From positions 3,812,501-3,876,500 of the forward strand of contig NZ_CP143423.1 of NCBI RefSeq assembly GCF_014337925.2: a DNA stretch of 64,000 nt, read 5' to 3'. Below, one piece after another: positions 53,287 through 63,449 of the stretch. Numbering within the stretch: the stretch's first letter is position 1; each line of letters begins with the position of its first letter. Below the pieces are notes generated by a model, which was given only the letters and a program-made list of their open reading frames with translations, had not been told where the DNA came from and did not search any database. The position numbers were made by a program, and so were the translations under genes. This DNA comes from Roseobacter fucihabitans. Its GTDB lineage: Bacteria > Pseudomonadota > Alphaproteobacteria > Rhodobacterales > Rhodobacteraceae.

Positions 53287-53621
53287 GTGGCGTCCTCCCC
53301 GCGTGGATCATCGATGTGATCATCATCCGAGCCAAGATAGGAGCCGAGCGCGATCATCACCGCGACCGCCGTCATGCCAAAGGAGATCACGATGGCCGTC
53401 AGCACCAGGGCCTGCGGGAGGGGGTCCGCATAGCGCTCCATCCCATCGCTCAAGACAGGGGCTGCACCAATCGTCAGACGACCGGAGGCAAAGAGGAACA
53501 CGTTCACCGCATATGTGAGCAGCGATATGCCGAGGATCACCGGAAAGGTGCGCAGGCGCAGGGTCAGATAGATGCCGCCTGCCGTAAGAATGCCGATTGC
53601 AGATGCCACGAGAAGTTCCAT
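53283..53621 (-). CDS. mnhC: Monovalent cation/H+ antiporter subunit MnhC
   Basis: 112 residues from the ATG at 53621, one base after the mnhA stop; the open frame to 53720 lies within mnhA. MELLVASAIGILTAGGIYLT, then ILGISLLTYAVNVFLFASGR and DPLPQALVLTAIVISFGMTA match NuoK-like MnhC (DPLPQALVLTAIVI). Confidence 0.94.
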   Translation of the reverse strand: MELLVASAIGILTAGGIYLTLRLRTFPVILGISLLTYAVNVFLFASGRLTIGAAPVLSDGMERYADPLPQALVLTAIVISFGMTAVAVMIALGSYLGSDDDHIDDPRGEDAT

Positions 53622-53622
53622 G

Positions 53623-56502
53623 TTACGCACCCTCCTTTGCCGTCGGTTCGGAAGGTTCGGGCGGATCATCGCGGGATGGATCGATGTCCATTGGGTGTTC
53701 GGTTTCCGGCACATGGGCACGCCGGGCCAGTCGCGAGAAGCTTTCCAGCGACAACATCACCGCACCGACCACGGCGAGGAAGACGCCGACATCAAACAGC
53801 GCGGCAGTGGCCAGTTCGAATTTCTCAAACGGCGGGATGCGCACATAGGTGAAATCGGAGGTCAGGAAGGGTTTGCCGACAAACCACGAGCCGATGCCCG
53901 TAAGACCAGCCGCCAGAACACCCGCCCCAATCACGCCGTGATAGGGGTATCTCAGCCGCGCAGAGGCCCAGCTGAACCCGCTGGCCATATATTGCATGAC
54001 AACGCCGATGGAGACCACAAGCCCCGCGATAAATCCCCCGCCCGGCTCATTATGACCGCGCAGGAAGATGTAGAAACCGACCATCATGACCACGGGCATC
54101 ATCACGCGGGTCAGCACCACCATCATCATCGGATGCATGTCGCCCGCGCGCGGTTGATCCGGTTTGCGGTTCAACAGCCGCGCACGGACTGGCCCGGACA
54201 GAAGCGTTTCGGTCAGCGCATAGATCAGCAGCGCGGCGATGCCCAGAACGATGATTTCGCCAAAGGTGTCAAAGCCCCGGAAATCCACGAGGATCACGTT
54301 GACCACATTCGTACCACCACCACCCTTATAGGAATTGGCCAGGTGGAATTCGGAGATCGGCGTGGTGATCGCCTCGCGCATCAGGAAGTGATAGGCCATC
54401 GCCATCGTGGCCAGCCCGCCCGCGACGGCGACCGCGCTGTCCCGCGCCCGGCGCATCACCGTGCTCTCGATGGGCGTGTGATTGGGCAGGAAGTTCAGCG
54501 CCAGCAACAGCAGGATGATTGTGACAACCTCCACGGTGATCTGCGTCATCGCCAGATCCGGCGCGCTGAAGAACACGAAGCCGACGGAGACCATAAGGCC
54601 CGCGATCCCGATCAGGATCAGGCACAACAAACGGTTGCGGTGCAGGAACACCATACCCACCACGGTCGCCGTCAACATCAACCATCCGGCAAAAACCACG
54701 GGCGTCACCGGTTGCATGACCCTTGTGGCCGCCCCGACGGTTCCCGTGGTCCAGGCGTAATATCCAGCGACAATGACCGTCAGGATCATGATCGCGCCAT
54801 AGCGCGAGAAAGCACCATTGTGCAGGTTATGTGTGAAACCCTTGGCGGCAGTGGCGATTGATTCCACCAGCCCTTCGAAAATGACCTTGGCCTCCGGACG
54901 GGGCGTACTCTCCCAGAGCCGCAGCGATGGTTTGTAGATCGCCAGCAAGATCAGGCCACCGATCGTCGCAATGATCGACATATAAAGCGCAGGCACCAGC
55001 CCGTGCCAGATCTTGAAATAGGCCGTTGGCACCTCAGCCACATCGCCGAGAACGGAGGCCGTGACCATTTTCACAAAGGGCTCAGCCAGAAACGGGGCCA
55101 GGCCGATCACAACCACCAGAACGACCAATATCGCGGGCGGCAACCACAGACCGGCACCGGGATCATGCGGTTTGGCCGGGTAGTCGTCGCGCACCTTGCC
55201 CAAGAAGGTATGGCCGATCAGACGGAAACAATAAGCGGCCGAAAAGAGCGATCCGAACACGGCAAGCGCGGGCACGAACCAATGGGATTGGAACAGCACG
55301 GTGTGATAGGTCTCCTCCAGCATCATTTCTTTGGACAAAAAGCCATTGAGCGGTGGGATACCGGCCATGGAGAGCGCCGCCAGAGAGGCAATCGTGAAGG
55401 TGATCGGCATCAGGTGACGCAGCCCCCCAAGGCGGCGGATGTCGCGCGTATGGGTTTCATGGTCGATGATACCGGCGGACATGAACAAGGCGGCCTTGAA
55501 GGTGGCGTGGTTGAGGATGTGGAACATCGCGGCCATGGCCCCGAAGGCCGTGCCCGTGCCCAAAAGCATGGTGATCAGACCCAGATGGCTGACCGTGGAA
55601 AAGGCGAGCACGGCTTTGAGGTCATGTTTGAACAGCGCGATCACCGCGCCCAGCACCATGGTGATGAGGCCTGCGGTCGTCACGATCACGAACCATTCCG
55701 GCGTACCCGACAAAACCGGCCACATGCGCGCCATCAGGAAAATACCCGCTTTGACCATGGTCGCGGAGTGCAGATAAGCCGAGACGGGCGTGGGGGCCGC
55801 CATGGCGTGGGGCAGCCAGAAGTGGAACGGGAATTGCGCGGATTTCGTGAAACAGCCCAATAGGATCAGGATCAGAGCGGGCAGATAGAGCGGCGAGGCC
55901 TGAATGAGTTCGCGATTTTGCAGAATGACACTGAGGTCATAGCTTCCGGCGATCTGGCCGAGAATAAGCATACCACCGATCATCGCCAGCCCACCCATGC
56001 CCGTGACGGTCAACGCCATGCGCGCGCCTTGCCGCCCTTCGGGCAGGTGCTTCCAATAGCCAATCAGCAGGAAGGAGGAGAGCGAGGTCAATTCCCAGAA
56101 GACCAGCAAAAGCAGGATGTTATCGCTGAGGACAATGCCGACCATCGCGCCCTGAAACAACAGCAGATAGGTGAAAAATTCGCCCATATTGTCTTCGCGC
56201 GCCAGATAGGAGCGCGCATAGGCGATGATCAATAAGCCAATCCCGAGGATCAACAGCGCAAAAAAGAACCCCAGCCCATCCAGCATCAGCGTGAAATTGA
56301 GCCCCAGCGCCGGAATCCAATCGACCCGCGCGGTCACCAATTCGCCCGCCATAACGGCAGGCAGATTTGTCAAAAGCCCGATGAATGCCGCCAGTGAGAC
56401 GGTAAATGTCACCCCCGCGCAGGCCTGCCTGCCGGCGGAATTCATGAGACCAGGGAGCAGAGCGCCAAAGAACGGCAAAGCAACGATGAGGAAGAGGGAC
56501 AC
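53623..56502 (-). CDS. mnhA: Fused monovalent cation/H+ antiporter subunit MnhA-MnhB
   Basis: 959 residues. The N-terminal about 770 are MnhA (NuoL-like: FWELTSLSSFLLIGYW, FPFHFWLPHAMAAPTPVSAY, LHSATMVKAGIFLMARMWPV, then the MbhD- and MbhE-like region with MTQITVEVVTIILLLLALNF). The C-terminal about 150 form an MnhB domain (RVMMPVVMMVGFYIFLRGHN, EPGGGFIAGLV). There is no separate mnhB gene, so the A/B fusion replaces it, as in other alphaproteobacterial Mrp operons. It is the first gene of the operon. Confidence 0.94.
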   Translation of the reverse strand: MSLFLIVALPFFGALLPGLMNSAGRQACAGVTFTVSLAAFIGLLTNLPAVMAGELVTARVDWIPALGLNFTLMLDGLGFFFALLILGIGLLIIAYARSYLAREDNMGEFFTYLLLFQGAMVGIVLSDNILLLLVFWELTSLSSFLLIGYWKHLPEGRQGARMALTVTGMGGLAMIGGMLILGQIAGSYDLSVILQNRELIQASPLYLPALILILLGCFTKSAQFPFHFWLPHAMAAPTPVSAYLHSATMVKAGIFLMARMWPVLSGTPEWFVIVTTAGLITMVLGAVIALFKHDLKAVLAFSTVSHLGLITMLLGTGTAFGAMAAMFHILNHATFKAALFMSAGIIDHETHTRDIRRLGGLRHLMPITFTIASLAALSMAGIPPLNGFLSKEMMLEETYHTVLFQSHWFVPALAVFGSLFSAAYCFRLIGHTFLGKVRDDYPAKPHDPGAGLWLPPAILVVLVVVIGLAPFLAEPFVKMVTASVLGDVAEVPTAYFKIWHGLVPALYMSIIATIGGLILLAIYKPSLRLWESTPRPEAKVIFEGLVESIATAAKGFTHNLHNGAFSRYGAIMILTVIVAGYYAWTTGTVGAATRVMQPVTPVVFAGWLMLTATVVGMVFLHRNRLLCLILIGIAGLMVSVGFVFFSAPDLAMTQITVEVVTIILLLLALNFLPNHTPIESTVMRRARDSAVAVAGGLATMAMAYHFLMREAITTPISEFHLANSYKGGGGTNVVNVILVDFRGFDTFGEIIVLGIAALLIYALTETLLSGPVRARLLNRKPDQPRAGDMHPMMMVVLTRVMMPVVMMVGFYIFLRGHNEPGGGFIAGLVVSIGVVMQYMASGFSWASARLRYPYHGVIGAGVLAAGLTGIGSWFVGKPFLTSDFTYVRIPPFEKFELATAALFDVGVFLAVVGAVMLSLESFSRLARRAHVPETEHPMDIDPSRDDPPEPSEPTAKEGA

Positions 56503-56869
56503 GCGAACTCCTGATCTTAAAGTCTGAAAAGTTCTGCACTTTCTGGGTCAGTTTGCACCCATTCTCAAGCGAAACCGTGCAAAAGCGTCATAAACTTGCG
56601 TTAAAATCGAAAATAGTCCGGGGTCGTGGCAAATTGGGGATCGCTGAGGCGGCAGGTATCGGCACTTTTTGAATGGAAATTCTCTTGATCCTGGCCAAAG
56701 GTGTCGATTTTCACGGATCGGCAAAACAGGCGCGTCTTCCGCCGCACCGACCCGCGTACCATCCTATCAAGCGTTTTGCGCCCGTTTCGTGGCAACGTCG
56801 GGACAAAGGGCGGGGATCAAGGTTGCGCACCCTGAGCAATCACAGCCGTAAAACAGCCTCTGAGGCAAT
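56503..56869. other. Intergenic region between mnhA and pncB
   Basis: About 367 bp, upstream of mnhA and downstream of pncB. Short frames here overlap one another without a recognisable family. Nothing further seen. Confidence 0.4.
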
Positions 56870-58162
56870 TTAGACGATGACGTCCTGTGCGGTTTGCGCG
56901 CCCACTTCGAAAACACGCTTGTAACGCGCGATCTCATCGGCCGGTCCCATCGCCTTGTTGGGGTTGTCCGACAGCTTGACCGTGGGCCTGCCATTGGCCT
57001 CAACCGCCTTGCACACCAGCGAAAACGGCGAGAGCCGATCATCCGGTACAAGGTTGCGAAAGTCATTCGTCAACAACGTACCCCAGCCGAAGGAGACGTT
57101 GACACGCCCCGCAAACGTCTCGTGCAGCGCGCGGATATTGTCCACATCCAGCCCATCGCTGAAGATGATCCGTTTGGTGCTTGGGTCCTCGCCGCGGTCT
57201 TTCCACCAGTTGATCGCGGTTTGTGCGGCGCGCGCAGGATCACCGCTGTCCACGCGAATCCCCGTCCAGCCTGCCAGCCAATCCGGGGCCTTTTCCAGAA
57301 AACCTGTTGTCCCGAAAGTATCGGGCAGGATAATGCGCAGGTTGCCATCGTGTTCTTCGTGCCAATCGGACAGAACATCATAGGGGGCCTGCGCCAGTTG
57401 CGCGTCATTTTCCGCCAGCGCGGCATAGACCATCGGCAATTCATGCGCGTTGGTGCCAATCGCTTCCACTTCGCGAGTCATGGCGATCTTGCAGTTCGAG
57501 GTGCCGGTAAAAGCCCTGCCGAGCCCTTCCTGCATCGCCTGCACGCACCAATCCTGCCAGAGGTAACTGTGACGGCGCCGCGTGCCGAAATCCGCAATCG
57601 ACAGGTCGGGGATATCGCGCAGGGCTTCGATCTTTTCCCAGACGCGGGTCATGGCGCGGGCATAAAGCACCTTGAGTTCAAACTTGCCCATCCGGTTCAA
57701 TACCGCACGGCCACGCAATTCCATCAGCACCGCAAGCGCAGGTATCTCCCAGAGCATTACCTCGGGCCAGTCGCCCTCAAAGGTCAGCTCATATTGATCT
57801 CCCTTGCGCTCCAGATGATAGGGCGGCAGCGACAGGTTCTCGAACCATTCCATGAAATCAGGGCGGAACATCTGGCGCTTGCCGTAAAATGTATTGCCGC
57901 GCAGCCAGGTGCTTTCCCCGCGCGACAAAGACAGGGAACGAATGTGATCGAGCTGCTCGCGCAATTCCCCCTCATCGATCAATTCGGCCAGCGGGATATC
58001 CTTGGAACGGTTGATCAGGCTGAAGGTGACGCGCGTATTGGGCTTGTTGCGAAAAATTGACTGGCACATCAGTAGCTTGTAAAAATCCGTATCGATCAGC
58101 GAGCGCACAATCGGGTCGATTTTCCATTTGTGGTTCCAGGCCCGCGTGGCGATATCAACCAT
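56870..58162 (-). CDS. pncB: Nicotinate phosphoribosyltransferase
   Basis: 430-residue PncB, converting nicotinate, PRPP and ATP to nicotinate mononucleotide in NAD salvage. Blocks: DFYKLLMCQSIF near residue 26, ADFGTRRRHSYLWQDWCVQA, FTGTSNCKIAMTREVEAIGT, NAHELPMVYAALA, PDTFGTTGFLEKAPDW and WTGIRVDSGDPA, all hallmarks of the family. It overlaps the nicotinamidase gene by 8 bp, so the two consecutive salvage enzymes are co-translated. Confidence 0.96.
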   Translation of the reverse strand: MVDIATRAWNHKWKIDPIVRSLIDTDFYKLLMCQSIFRNKPNTRVTFSLINRSKDIPLAELIDEGELREQLDHIRSLSLSRGESTWLRGNTFYGKRQMFRPDFMEWFENLSLPPYHLERKGDQYELTFEGDWPEVMLWEIPALAVLMELRGRAVLNRMGKFELKVLYARAMTRVWEKIEALRDIPDLSIADFGTRRRHSYLWQDWCVQAMQEGLGRAFTGTSNCKIAMTREVEAIGTNAHELPMVYAALAENDAQLAQAPYDVLSDWHEEHDGNLRIILPDTFGTTGFLEKAPDWLAGWTGIRVDSGDPARAAQTAINWWKDRGEDPSTKRIIFSDGLDVDNIRALHETFAGRVNVSFGWGTLLTNDFRNLVPDDRLSPFSLVCKAVEANGRPTVKLSDNPNKAMGPADEIARYKRVFEVGAQTAQDVIV

Positions 58163-58763
58163 TGCCTGTCTCCAAGCTCACCCCGGCGGCTTTCATGCCC
58201 ACGATGGCCGCATCCAGCGATCCGTTGAGATCAATCGCACGACAAAGATCCTGGCGCACGGTTACTTTGAACCCCAGGGTTGCGGCATCGATGGCGGAGA
58301 AATTGACGCAAAAATCCAGCGCCAGCCCGACCAGCACGACCTCCTCAACGCCGCGCGTGCGCAGATACCCCGTCAGGCCCGTGGGCGTCACATGATCATT
58401 CTCGAAAAACGCCGAATAGCTGTCGATTTGCGGGTTGCTGCCCTTGCGGATGACCAGATCGGCGTGATCGACCTGCAAGCCTGCGTGAAACCGCGCTCCT
58501 TTGCGCCCCTTCACACAATGATCGGGCCACAGGACCTGCGGACCATAGGGCATTTCGATCATATCATAGGGCGATTTTCCCGCATGCGAGGAGGCAAAGG
58601 AAGAATGCCCCGCTGGGTGCCAATCCTGCGTCAGCACCACCACCCCTGCTTCCGCCATCAGCGCGTTGATGGGGGCCACGATTGTGTCGCCTTCGGGCAC
58701 GGCAAGCGTCCCGCCGGGGCAAAAGTCCTTTTGCACATCAATCACGATCAACGCCTGGGACAT
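58155..58763 (-). CDS. pncA: Nicotinamidase
   Basis: 202 residues from the ATG at 58763, with AAGGAG upstream; the longer frame to 58823 is not supported. Isochorismatase-like fold: IVIDVQKDFCPGGTLAVPEG with the catalytic Asp, VLTQDWHPAGHSSFASSH with the metal-binding D-x-H and H, and VLVGLALDFCVNFSAIDA with the nucleophile Cys. It hydrolyses nicotinamide to nicotinate, the substrate of the next gene product. Confidence 0.95.
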   Translation of the reverse strand: MSQALIVIDVQKDFCPGGTLAVPEGDTIVAPINALMAEAGVVVLTQDWHPAGHSSFASSHAGKSPYDMIEMPYGPQVLWPDHCVKGRKGARFHAGLQVDHADLVIRKGSNPQIDSYSAFFENDHVTPTGLTGYLRTRGVEEVVLVGLALDFCVNFSAIDAATLGFKVTVRQDLCRAIDLNGSLDAAIVGMKAAGVSLETGNG

Positions 58764-58887
58764 ATCGGCCTCTCCTTTGGTTATCCTTTGGGTAAGGGTC
58801 CGTGCGGGGTGCGTCAATGCCATCTGCGCGCGGGGCGGGGCATCTGCCCTCTTGCCTGCGCCACTGCACCGGCATATTTGAGCGCTT

Positions 58888-59778
58888 ATGTATATTATCG
58901 CCGCTCTCTATCATTTCACCCGCTTTGGGAATCCGGCGGAGCTCAAACCCGATCTACTCGCGCTCTGCACCGCCGAGGGTGTGCGCGGGACGCTGTTGCT
59001 CGCGCCCGAAGGGATCAACGGCACCATCGCCGGGCCGCGCGCCGGGATCGATGCGGTGATCGCGCATCTGCGCGCCCTGCCCGGTTGTGGAGATCTGGAA
59101 TGGAAAGAGGCCATCAGCGCGGACGCGCCTTTCGGCAAGATGAAAGTCCGGCTCAAGCGCGAAATCGTTACCATGGGCCAGCCTGACGTCGATCCACGCG
59201 CGCGCGTGGGACACTATATTGATCCTGCCGATTGGAATGCGCTGATCGCGGCACCCGATGTCGCGGTGATTGACACGCGCAACGATTACGAGGTCGCCAT
59301 CGGCACGTTTGAGGGTGCCGTGGACCCGAAAACAGAGAGCTTCGGTGACTTTCCGGCCTGGTGGGAAGCCAATAAGGCGCGGTTTCACAACAAGAAGATC
59401 GCGATGTTCTGCACCGGTGGGATTCGGTGTGAGAAATCGACGAATTACCTCTTGGGTCAGGGCGTGGAGGATGTGTACCACCTCAAGGGTGGTATTCTGA
59501 AGTATCTGCAAGAGGTCCCAGAGGCGCAGACCAAATGGGAAGGGTCCTGTTTCGTCTTTGACAACCGCGTCAGTGTCGAGCACGGGCTGCGCGAGGGTCC
59601 GCATATGCTCTGCCATGGATGCAGGCGGCCCATTCTGCCCGAGGATACTCATCGAACGGAATATGAGGCGGGGGTCAGTTGTCACAACTGTGTGGGCGAA
59701 ACGAGCGAGATGGATAAGGACAGGTTCCGCGAGCGACAAAAACAAATGATGCTGGCCAAATCTCGCAATGAGCTCTGA
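58888..59778 (+). CDS. trhO: tRNA uridine(34) hydroxylase TrhO (rhodanese-related)
   Basis: 296-residue YceA/TrhO protein, which makes 5-hydroxyuridine at position 34 of tRNAs. N-terminal acylphosphatase-like domain (LLLAPEGINGTIAGPRAGID), rhodanese domain (VAVIDTRNDYEVAIGTFEGA), active-site loop MFCTGGIRCEKSTNYLLGQG with the conserved Cys, and a C-terminal region with cysteine pairs (CHGCRRPILPED, then CHNC). It is divergent from pncA-pncB and convergent with the MFS gene. Confidence 0.94.
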   Translation: MYIIAALYHFTRFGNPAELKPDLLALCTAEGVRGTLLLAPEGINGTIAGPRAGIDAVIAHLRALPGCGDLEWKEAISADAPFGKMKVRLKREIVTMGQPDVDPRARVGHYIDPADWNALIAAPDVAVIDTRNDYEVAIGTFEGAVDPKTESFGDFPAWWEANKARFHNKKIAMFCTGGIRCEKSTNYLLGQGVEDVYHLKGGILKYLQEVPEAQTKWEGSCFVFDNRVSVEHGLREGPHMLCHGCRRPILPEDTHRTEYEAGVSCHNCVGETSEMDKDRFRERQKQMMLAKSRNEL

Positions 59779-59780
59779 CG

Positions 59781-61001
59781 TCAGGTTGGTAGAGCCGTGA
59801 ATTTGCGCGGTTTGCTACGCGACAGCAACCACAGCATCAGCGCGATATTTAGCCCGTTCCAGACGATCCCGTTGATGAAGGCCAGCTGATACGATCCGCT
59901 GACGTCATAGATCCAGCCCGACATCCAACCGCCCAGCGCCATGCCCAGAATTGTCGCCATCATTACGAAACCGACGCGCGCGCCTGCTTCGCGTGCGGGC
60001 ATGTATTCGCGCACGATCAAGGCGTAGCTGGGGACGATACCGCCCTGGCTCAGGCCAAAGATAAGGCTGACCACATAAAGGGACACGAGGCCCCCCGCGG
60101 GCAGATAGAGAAACAGCGCCAGGCATTGCAGTGTCGAGCCGATCAGCAGGGTTTTCACACCGCCCAGCCGGTCCGCGAGCAGCCCCGAGACAATGCGCGA
60201 GCCGACCCCACCGAGCAGCATCAGCGCCAGCATTTCCGCCCCCACGGCAGGCCCATACCCCAGGTCGACGCAGTAGGAAACGATATGGACCTGCGGCATC
60301 GACATGGCCACGCAACAGCCAATTCCGGCCAGGCCAAGCAAGTATTGTAACGCGCGAGGAGACAAGCCCGACGCGCTTGCATTCAGCAACGAGCGTGTTT
60401 GTGCAGCCGCATGTTCTTCTTGCGGCAAGCGCCTGCGCAATGCGAGGGACAGGGGGATGACACCCGCCAATGTGACGACGGCCATGAAAAGATAGACGCT
60501 GCGCCAGCCGCTTGCTTCCAGCATACCGGCCAAAACCATCGGCCAGATGGCACCAGAAAGGTAATTGCCGCTGGCAACCAGGGCTACGGCGATGCCACGG
60601 CGGCGCACAAACCAATGGGATATATCCGCGATCAGCGGGCCAAATCCGACCGCAGAGGCAAAGCCCACCAGTAGCTGCGCCAGCGACAGGAAAAAGATCG
60701 ATTGGCTGAGCGTGGCAACGGCGAAGCCAAAAGCGATCCCGATTGCCGCCGCAATCAGAGACATCGTCACCCCGAAGCGGTCCACGGCCTTGCCAATGGC
60801 GAAATTCCCCAGAGCGAAACCGATCATGGTCAGGGTATAGGGCATGGAGGCCTCGGCGCGCCCTGCCCCAAACTCTGCCTCCACGGCCGGCATGATCACA
60901 ATAATCGCCCACATGCCGACATTCGCGATCATCGCAATCGCGAGGGTCAGACCGAGCCTGCACCATGAATATGTGCTGTCTGTGATGGGCATTGCGGACA
61001 T
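59781..61001 (-). CDS. Major facilitator superfamily transporter
   Basis: 406 residues from the ATG at 61001, with AAAGGGG 8 bp upstream; the in-frame ATG at 61031 lacks a site. Twelve membrane helices. The A-motif-like loop after helix 2 reads GNFAIGKAVDRFGV, and the second-half equivalent is GSRIVSGLLADRLGGVKTLL. General resemblance to the OFA/MCT-type monocarboxylate branch. Substrate cannot be deduced from the neighbours. Confidence 0.85.
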   Translation of the reverse strand: MSAMPITDSTYSWCRLGLTLAIAMIANVGMWAIIVIMPAVEAEFGAGRAEASMPYTLTMIGFALGNFAIGKAVDRFGVTMSLIAAAIGIAFGFAVATLSQSIFFLSLAQLLVGFASAVGFGPLIADISHWFVRRRGIAVALVASGNYLSGAIWPMVLAGMLEASGWRSVYLFMAVVTLAGVIPLSLALRRRLPQEEHAAAQTRSLLNASASGLSPRALQYLLGLAGIGCCVAMSMPQVHIVSYCVDLGYGPAVGAEMLALMLLGGVGSRIVSGLLADRLGGVKTLLIGSTLQCLALFLYLPAGGLVSLYVVSLIFGLSQGGIVPSYALIVREYMPAREAGARVGFVMMATILGMALGGWMSGWIYDVSGSYQLAFINGIVWNGLNIALMLWLLSRSKPRKFTALPT

Positions 61002-61133
61002 GGCACCCCTTTCACGGACATCTGTCTGCAACTTTCATGCCGTTGCAAGCAAACAATCCGCCCCACCGTTAAGAGTGTGGAAAGACCTTATGCGGTATCC
61101 ATTGTGTTGGGTGAATATAAGAGTGGTGGAGAT

Positions 61134-61967
61134 ATGGGCGCGCAGAGCAATCTGGCACCGATCATCATCAAGAGAAAGAAGATTATCGCTGGTGGGCACC
61201 ATGGGGGTGCCTGGAAGGTCGCTTATGCGGACTTCGTGACGGCGATGATGGCCTTTTTCATGATGATGTGGCTGCTGAACGCAACGACAGAACAACAACG
61301 TGCAGGCTTGGCAGATTACTTCTCGCCAACCATTCCGATCAATCGCGTTTCAGGCGGTGGTGATGGTGCGTTTGGGGGTGATAGTATCTTTTCCGAAGAA
61401 ACCCTGCCGCAAAACGGCCTGGGCGCTTCGGCCGAACATGCCACCCAAAAAGACAAGGCTTCTGGGGAATCTGGCGTCAGTGAAGACGGCGGCGAAGGTG
61501 AAATAACCCAGGCGGAACTCGAAGCCATTGCCGAGGAGTTGACGGCGCGTGGCGGCGAAAGCACCGTCATGGAGAACGCACTGCAACATATCGTCACCCG
61601 GATCACGGACGAAGGGTTGGTGATAGAGTTGTTTGCGCTGGACGGTATGCCATTGTTTATTGAAGGCACCGACCAACCCACGCCATTGATGGAGGTTCTG
61701 GTCGAACTGGTCGCAAGCGTCAGCCGGATGGTTACGAATGACGTTGCAATCGGGGGCCATGTCAGGAGCGGACCCATTGTTCTCGCCGACAATCCGGTGT
61801 GGGATAACTCGTCGGAACGTGCGACGCGAACGCGCCTGATGCTTGAAGGTGAGGGGCTTGACGCAGAAAGAATGCAGCGCGTTACCGGCCATGCAGACAG
61901 GGAACCGGTCCATGTAAACCCTATGGCCACAAGGAATGATCGGGTCGAAATCGTATTGCTTCGCTGA
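61134..61967 (+). CDS. motB: Flagellar motor stator protein MotB
   Basis: 277 residues from the ATG at 61134 (an upstream in-frame start at 61077 lacks a ribosome site). N-terminal basic tail, then the single helix WKVAYADFVTAMMAFFMMMW with the conserved proton-binding Asp (YADFVTAM), a linker rich in G, S and E, and a C-terminal OmpA-like peptidoglycan-binding domain (VAIGGHVRSGPI, SSERATRTRLMLEGEGLDAE, RMQRVTGHADREP). The partner motA is at 15007, 45 kb away, instead of in the adjoining operon. Confidence 0.93.
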   Translation: MGAQSNLAPIIIKRKKIIAGGHHGGAWKVAYADFVTAMMAFFMMMWLLNATTEQQRAGLADYFSPTIPINRVSGGGDGAFGGDSIFSEETLPQNGLGASAEHATQKDKASGESGVSEDGGEGEITQAELEAIAEELTARGGESTVMENALQHIVTRITDEGLVIELFALDGMPLFIEGTDQPTPLMEVLVELVASVSRMVTNDVAIGGHVRSGPIVLADNPVWDNSSERATRTRLMLEGEGLDAERMQRVTGHADREPVHVNPMATRNDRVEIVLLR

Positions 61968-62067
61968 ATCATGTCATAAATAGGGCGCATTTTATCTGTT
62001 AGCGCGGTGTTAAGTCGGGACGTCTATCTGATGGGTCAACAAATGATCACATCAGAAAGGCGTGCCC

Positions 62068-63408
62068 ATGACTATTTCATCTTCGCTCAATGCCGGCGTT
62101 GCAGGTTTACAGACAAATGCCCAACGACTGGCTGGCATTTCCGATAACATCGCGAACTCCTCAACCTATGGCTACAAGCGAGTGGAAACCAGTTTTGAGT
62201 CCATGGTTTTATCCGCCGGCGGCGGATCATATGCAGCCGGTGGTGTTAGGGCGGGCACGCAACGCTTGATTGATCAGCGCGGAACATTGATCGGCACATC
62301 AAATTCAACCGACATCGCAGTACGCGGAAAAGGCATGATCCCTGTCGCACAGGCGGCCCAGGTTCAAACCAGCGGCACCGATGCGCCGATGTTTCTTGCG
62401 ACAACCGGGTCTTTCCGCACGGATGCCGAAGGCTACCTGAAATCGCAGTCAGATTTGGTTTTGATGGGTTTTCCCGCCAATCCCGATGGCACGATTCCGC
62501 AATTTCCTCGCGACACAGCGGACGGTCTTGAGCCAATCCGCATCAATACAAGCGCCTTGCTTGGCAATCCAACGACGGCGATCAACCTTGGGGTCAATCT
62601 GCCAGCAACCGAAACCGCCTTTGGCGCGGATGCGCTCACTGAGCAAATGGCGGTTGAGTATTTCGACAATTTGGGAACCTCGCAAAGCTTGCGGATCACT
62701 TTTGCACCGGTCGCACCCGCGACGGCAACAGACCCGATGACAAACGAATGGACGATGAGTATTTACGATTCGGCGGGTGATCCCTTGGTCCCCATCGCGG
62801 AGCTTGCTCTGGAATTCAACGACAGCCGCACCGCAGGCGGCACGCTTGACAACGTTTTGGTGAACCCAGCTGTCTTTCCGACGCCACCCGGCGCAGCTCC
62901 TACATATGACTCGACGACAGGGCTGCTCGTGATTGAGGCCGTATCCGGACCAATTGAAATCGATATGGGCGCATATGGCGACAACGAGGGGCTGTCTCAG
63001 TTGTCTTACAGTTTTGCCCCCGTTGCGGTGACAAAGGACGGCTCACCGATCGGTAACTTCATTGGCGTCGACATCGACGCAAACGGATTTGTTCGTGCGT
63101 CTTTTGATACGGGCGAAATCAGAACGATTTACCAAGTGCCACTTGCAAATGTAGCAAACTTCAACGGATTGCAGGCTCTGGATAGCCAAACATACCTTCC
63201 TTCGCGCGATAGCGGAGCATTCTTTTTGTGGGATGCCGGCAGCGGCCCAACAGGAGATATCGCATCTTTCGCGCGTGAAGAGTCAACGACGGACGTCGCG
63301 GGTGAATTGACCAATATGATCAAGACCCAACGCGCATATTCCTCCAACGCCAAGGTCATCCAAACCGTGGATGAGATGTTGCAGGAAACCACGAACATCA
63401 AACGGTGA
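62068..63408 (+). CDS. flgE: Flagellar hook protein FlgE
   Basis: 446 residues from the ATG at 62068 with AAAGG upstream. The N-terminal rod/hook signature SSSLNAGVAGLQTNAQRLAG followed by ISDNIANSSTYGYKRVETSF is characteristic, as is the C-terminal ELTNMIKTQRAYSSNAKVIQ with TVDEMLQETTNI. The middle (variable D1 domain) carries FDNLGTSQSLRITF and IGVDIDANGFVRASFDTGEI. It polymerises into the hook. Followed by flgK after 41 bp. Confidence 0.94.
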   Translation: MTISSSLNAGVAGLQTNAQRLAGISDNIANSSTYGYKRVETSFESMVLSAGGGSYAAGGVRAGTQRLIDQRGTLIGTSNSTDIAVRGKGMIPVAQAAQVQTSGTDAPMFLATTGSFRTDAEGYLKSQSDLVLMGFPANPDGTIPQFPRDTADGLEPIRINTSALLGNPTTAINLGVNLPATETAFGADALTEQMAVEYFDNLGTSQSLRITFAPVAPATATDPMTNEWTMSIYDSAGDPLVPIAELALEFNDSRTAGGTLDNVLVNPAVFPTPPGAAPTYDSTTGLLVIEAVSGPIEIDMGAYGDNEGLSQLSYSFAPVAVTKDGSPIGNFIGVDIDANGFVRASFDTGEIRTIYQVPLANVANFNGLQALDSQTYLPSRDSGAFFLWDAGSGPTGDIASFAREESTTDVAGELTNMIKTQRAYSSNAKVIQTVDEMLQETTNIKR

Positions 63409-63449
63409 TCAAGGTTTTAACCAATAAAATGTAGAAAAGAGGGCCAGAT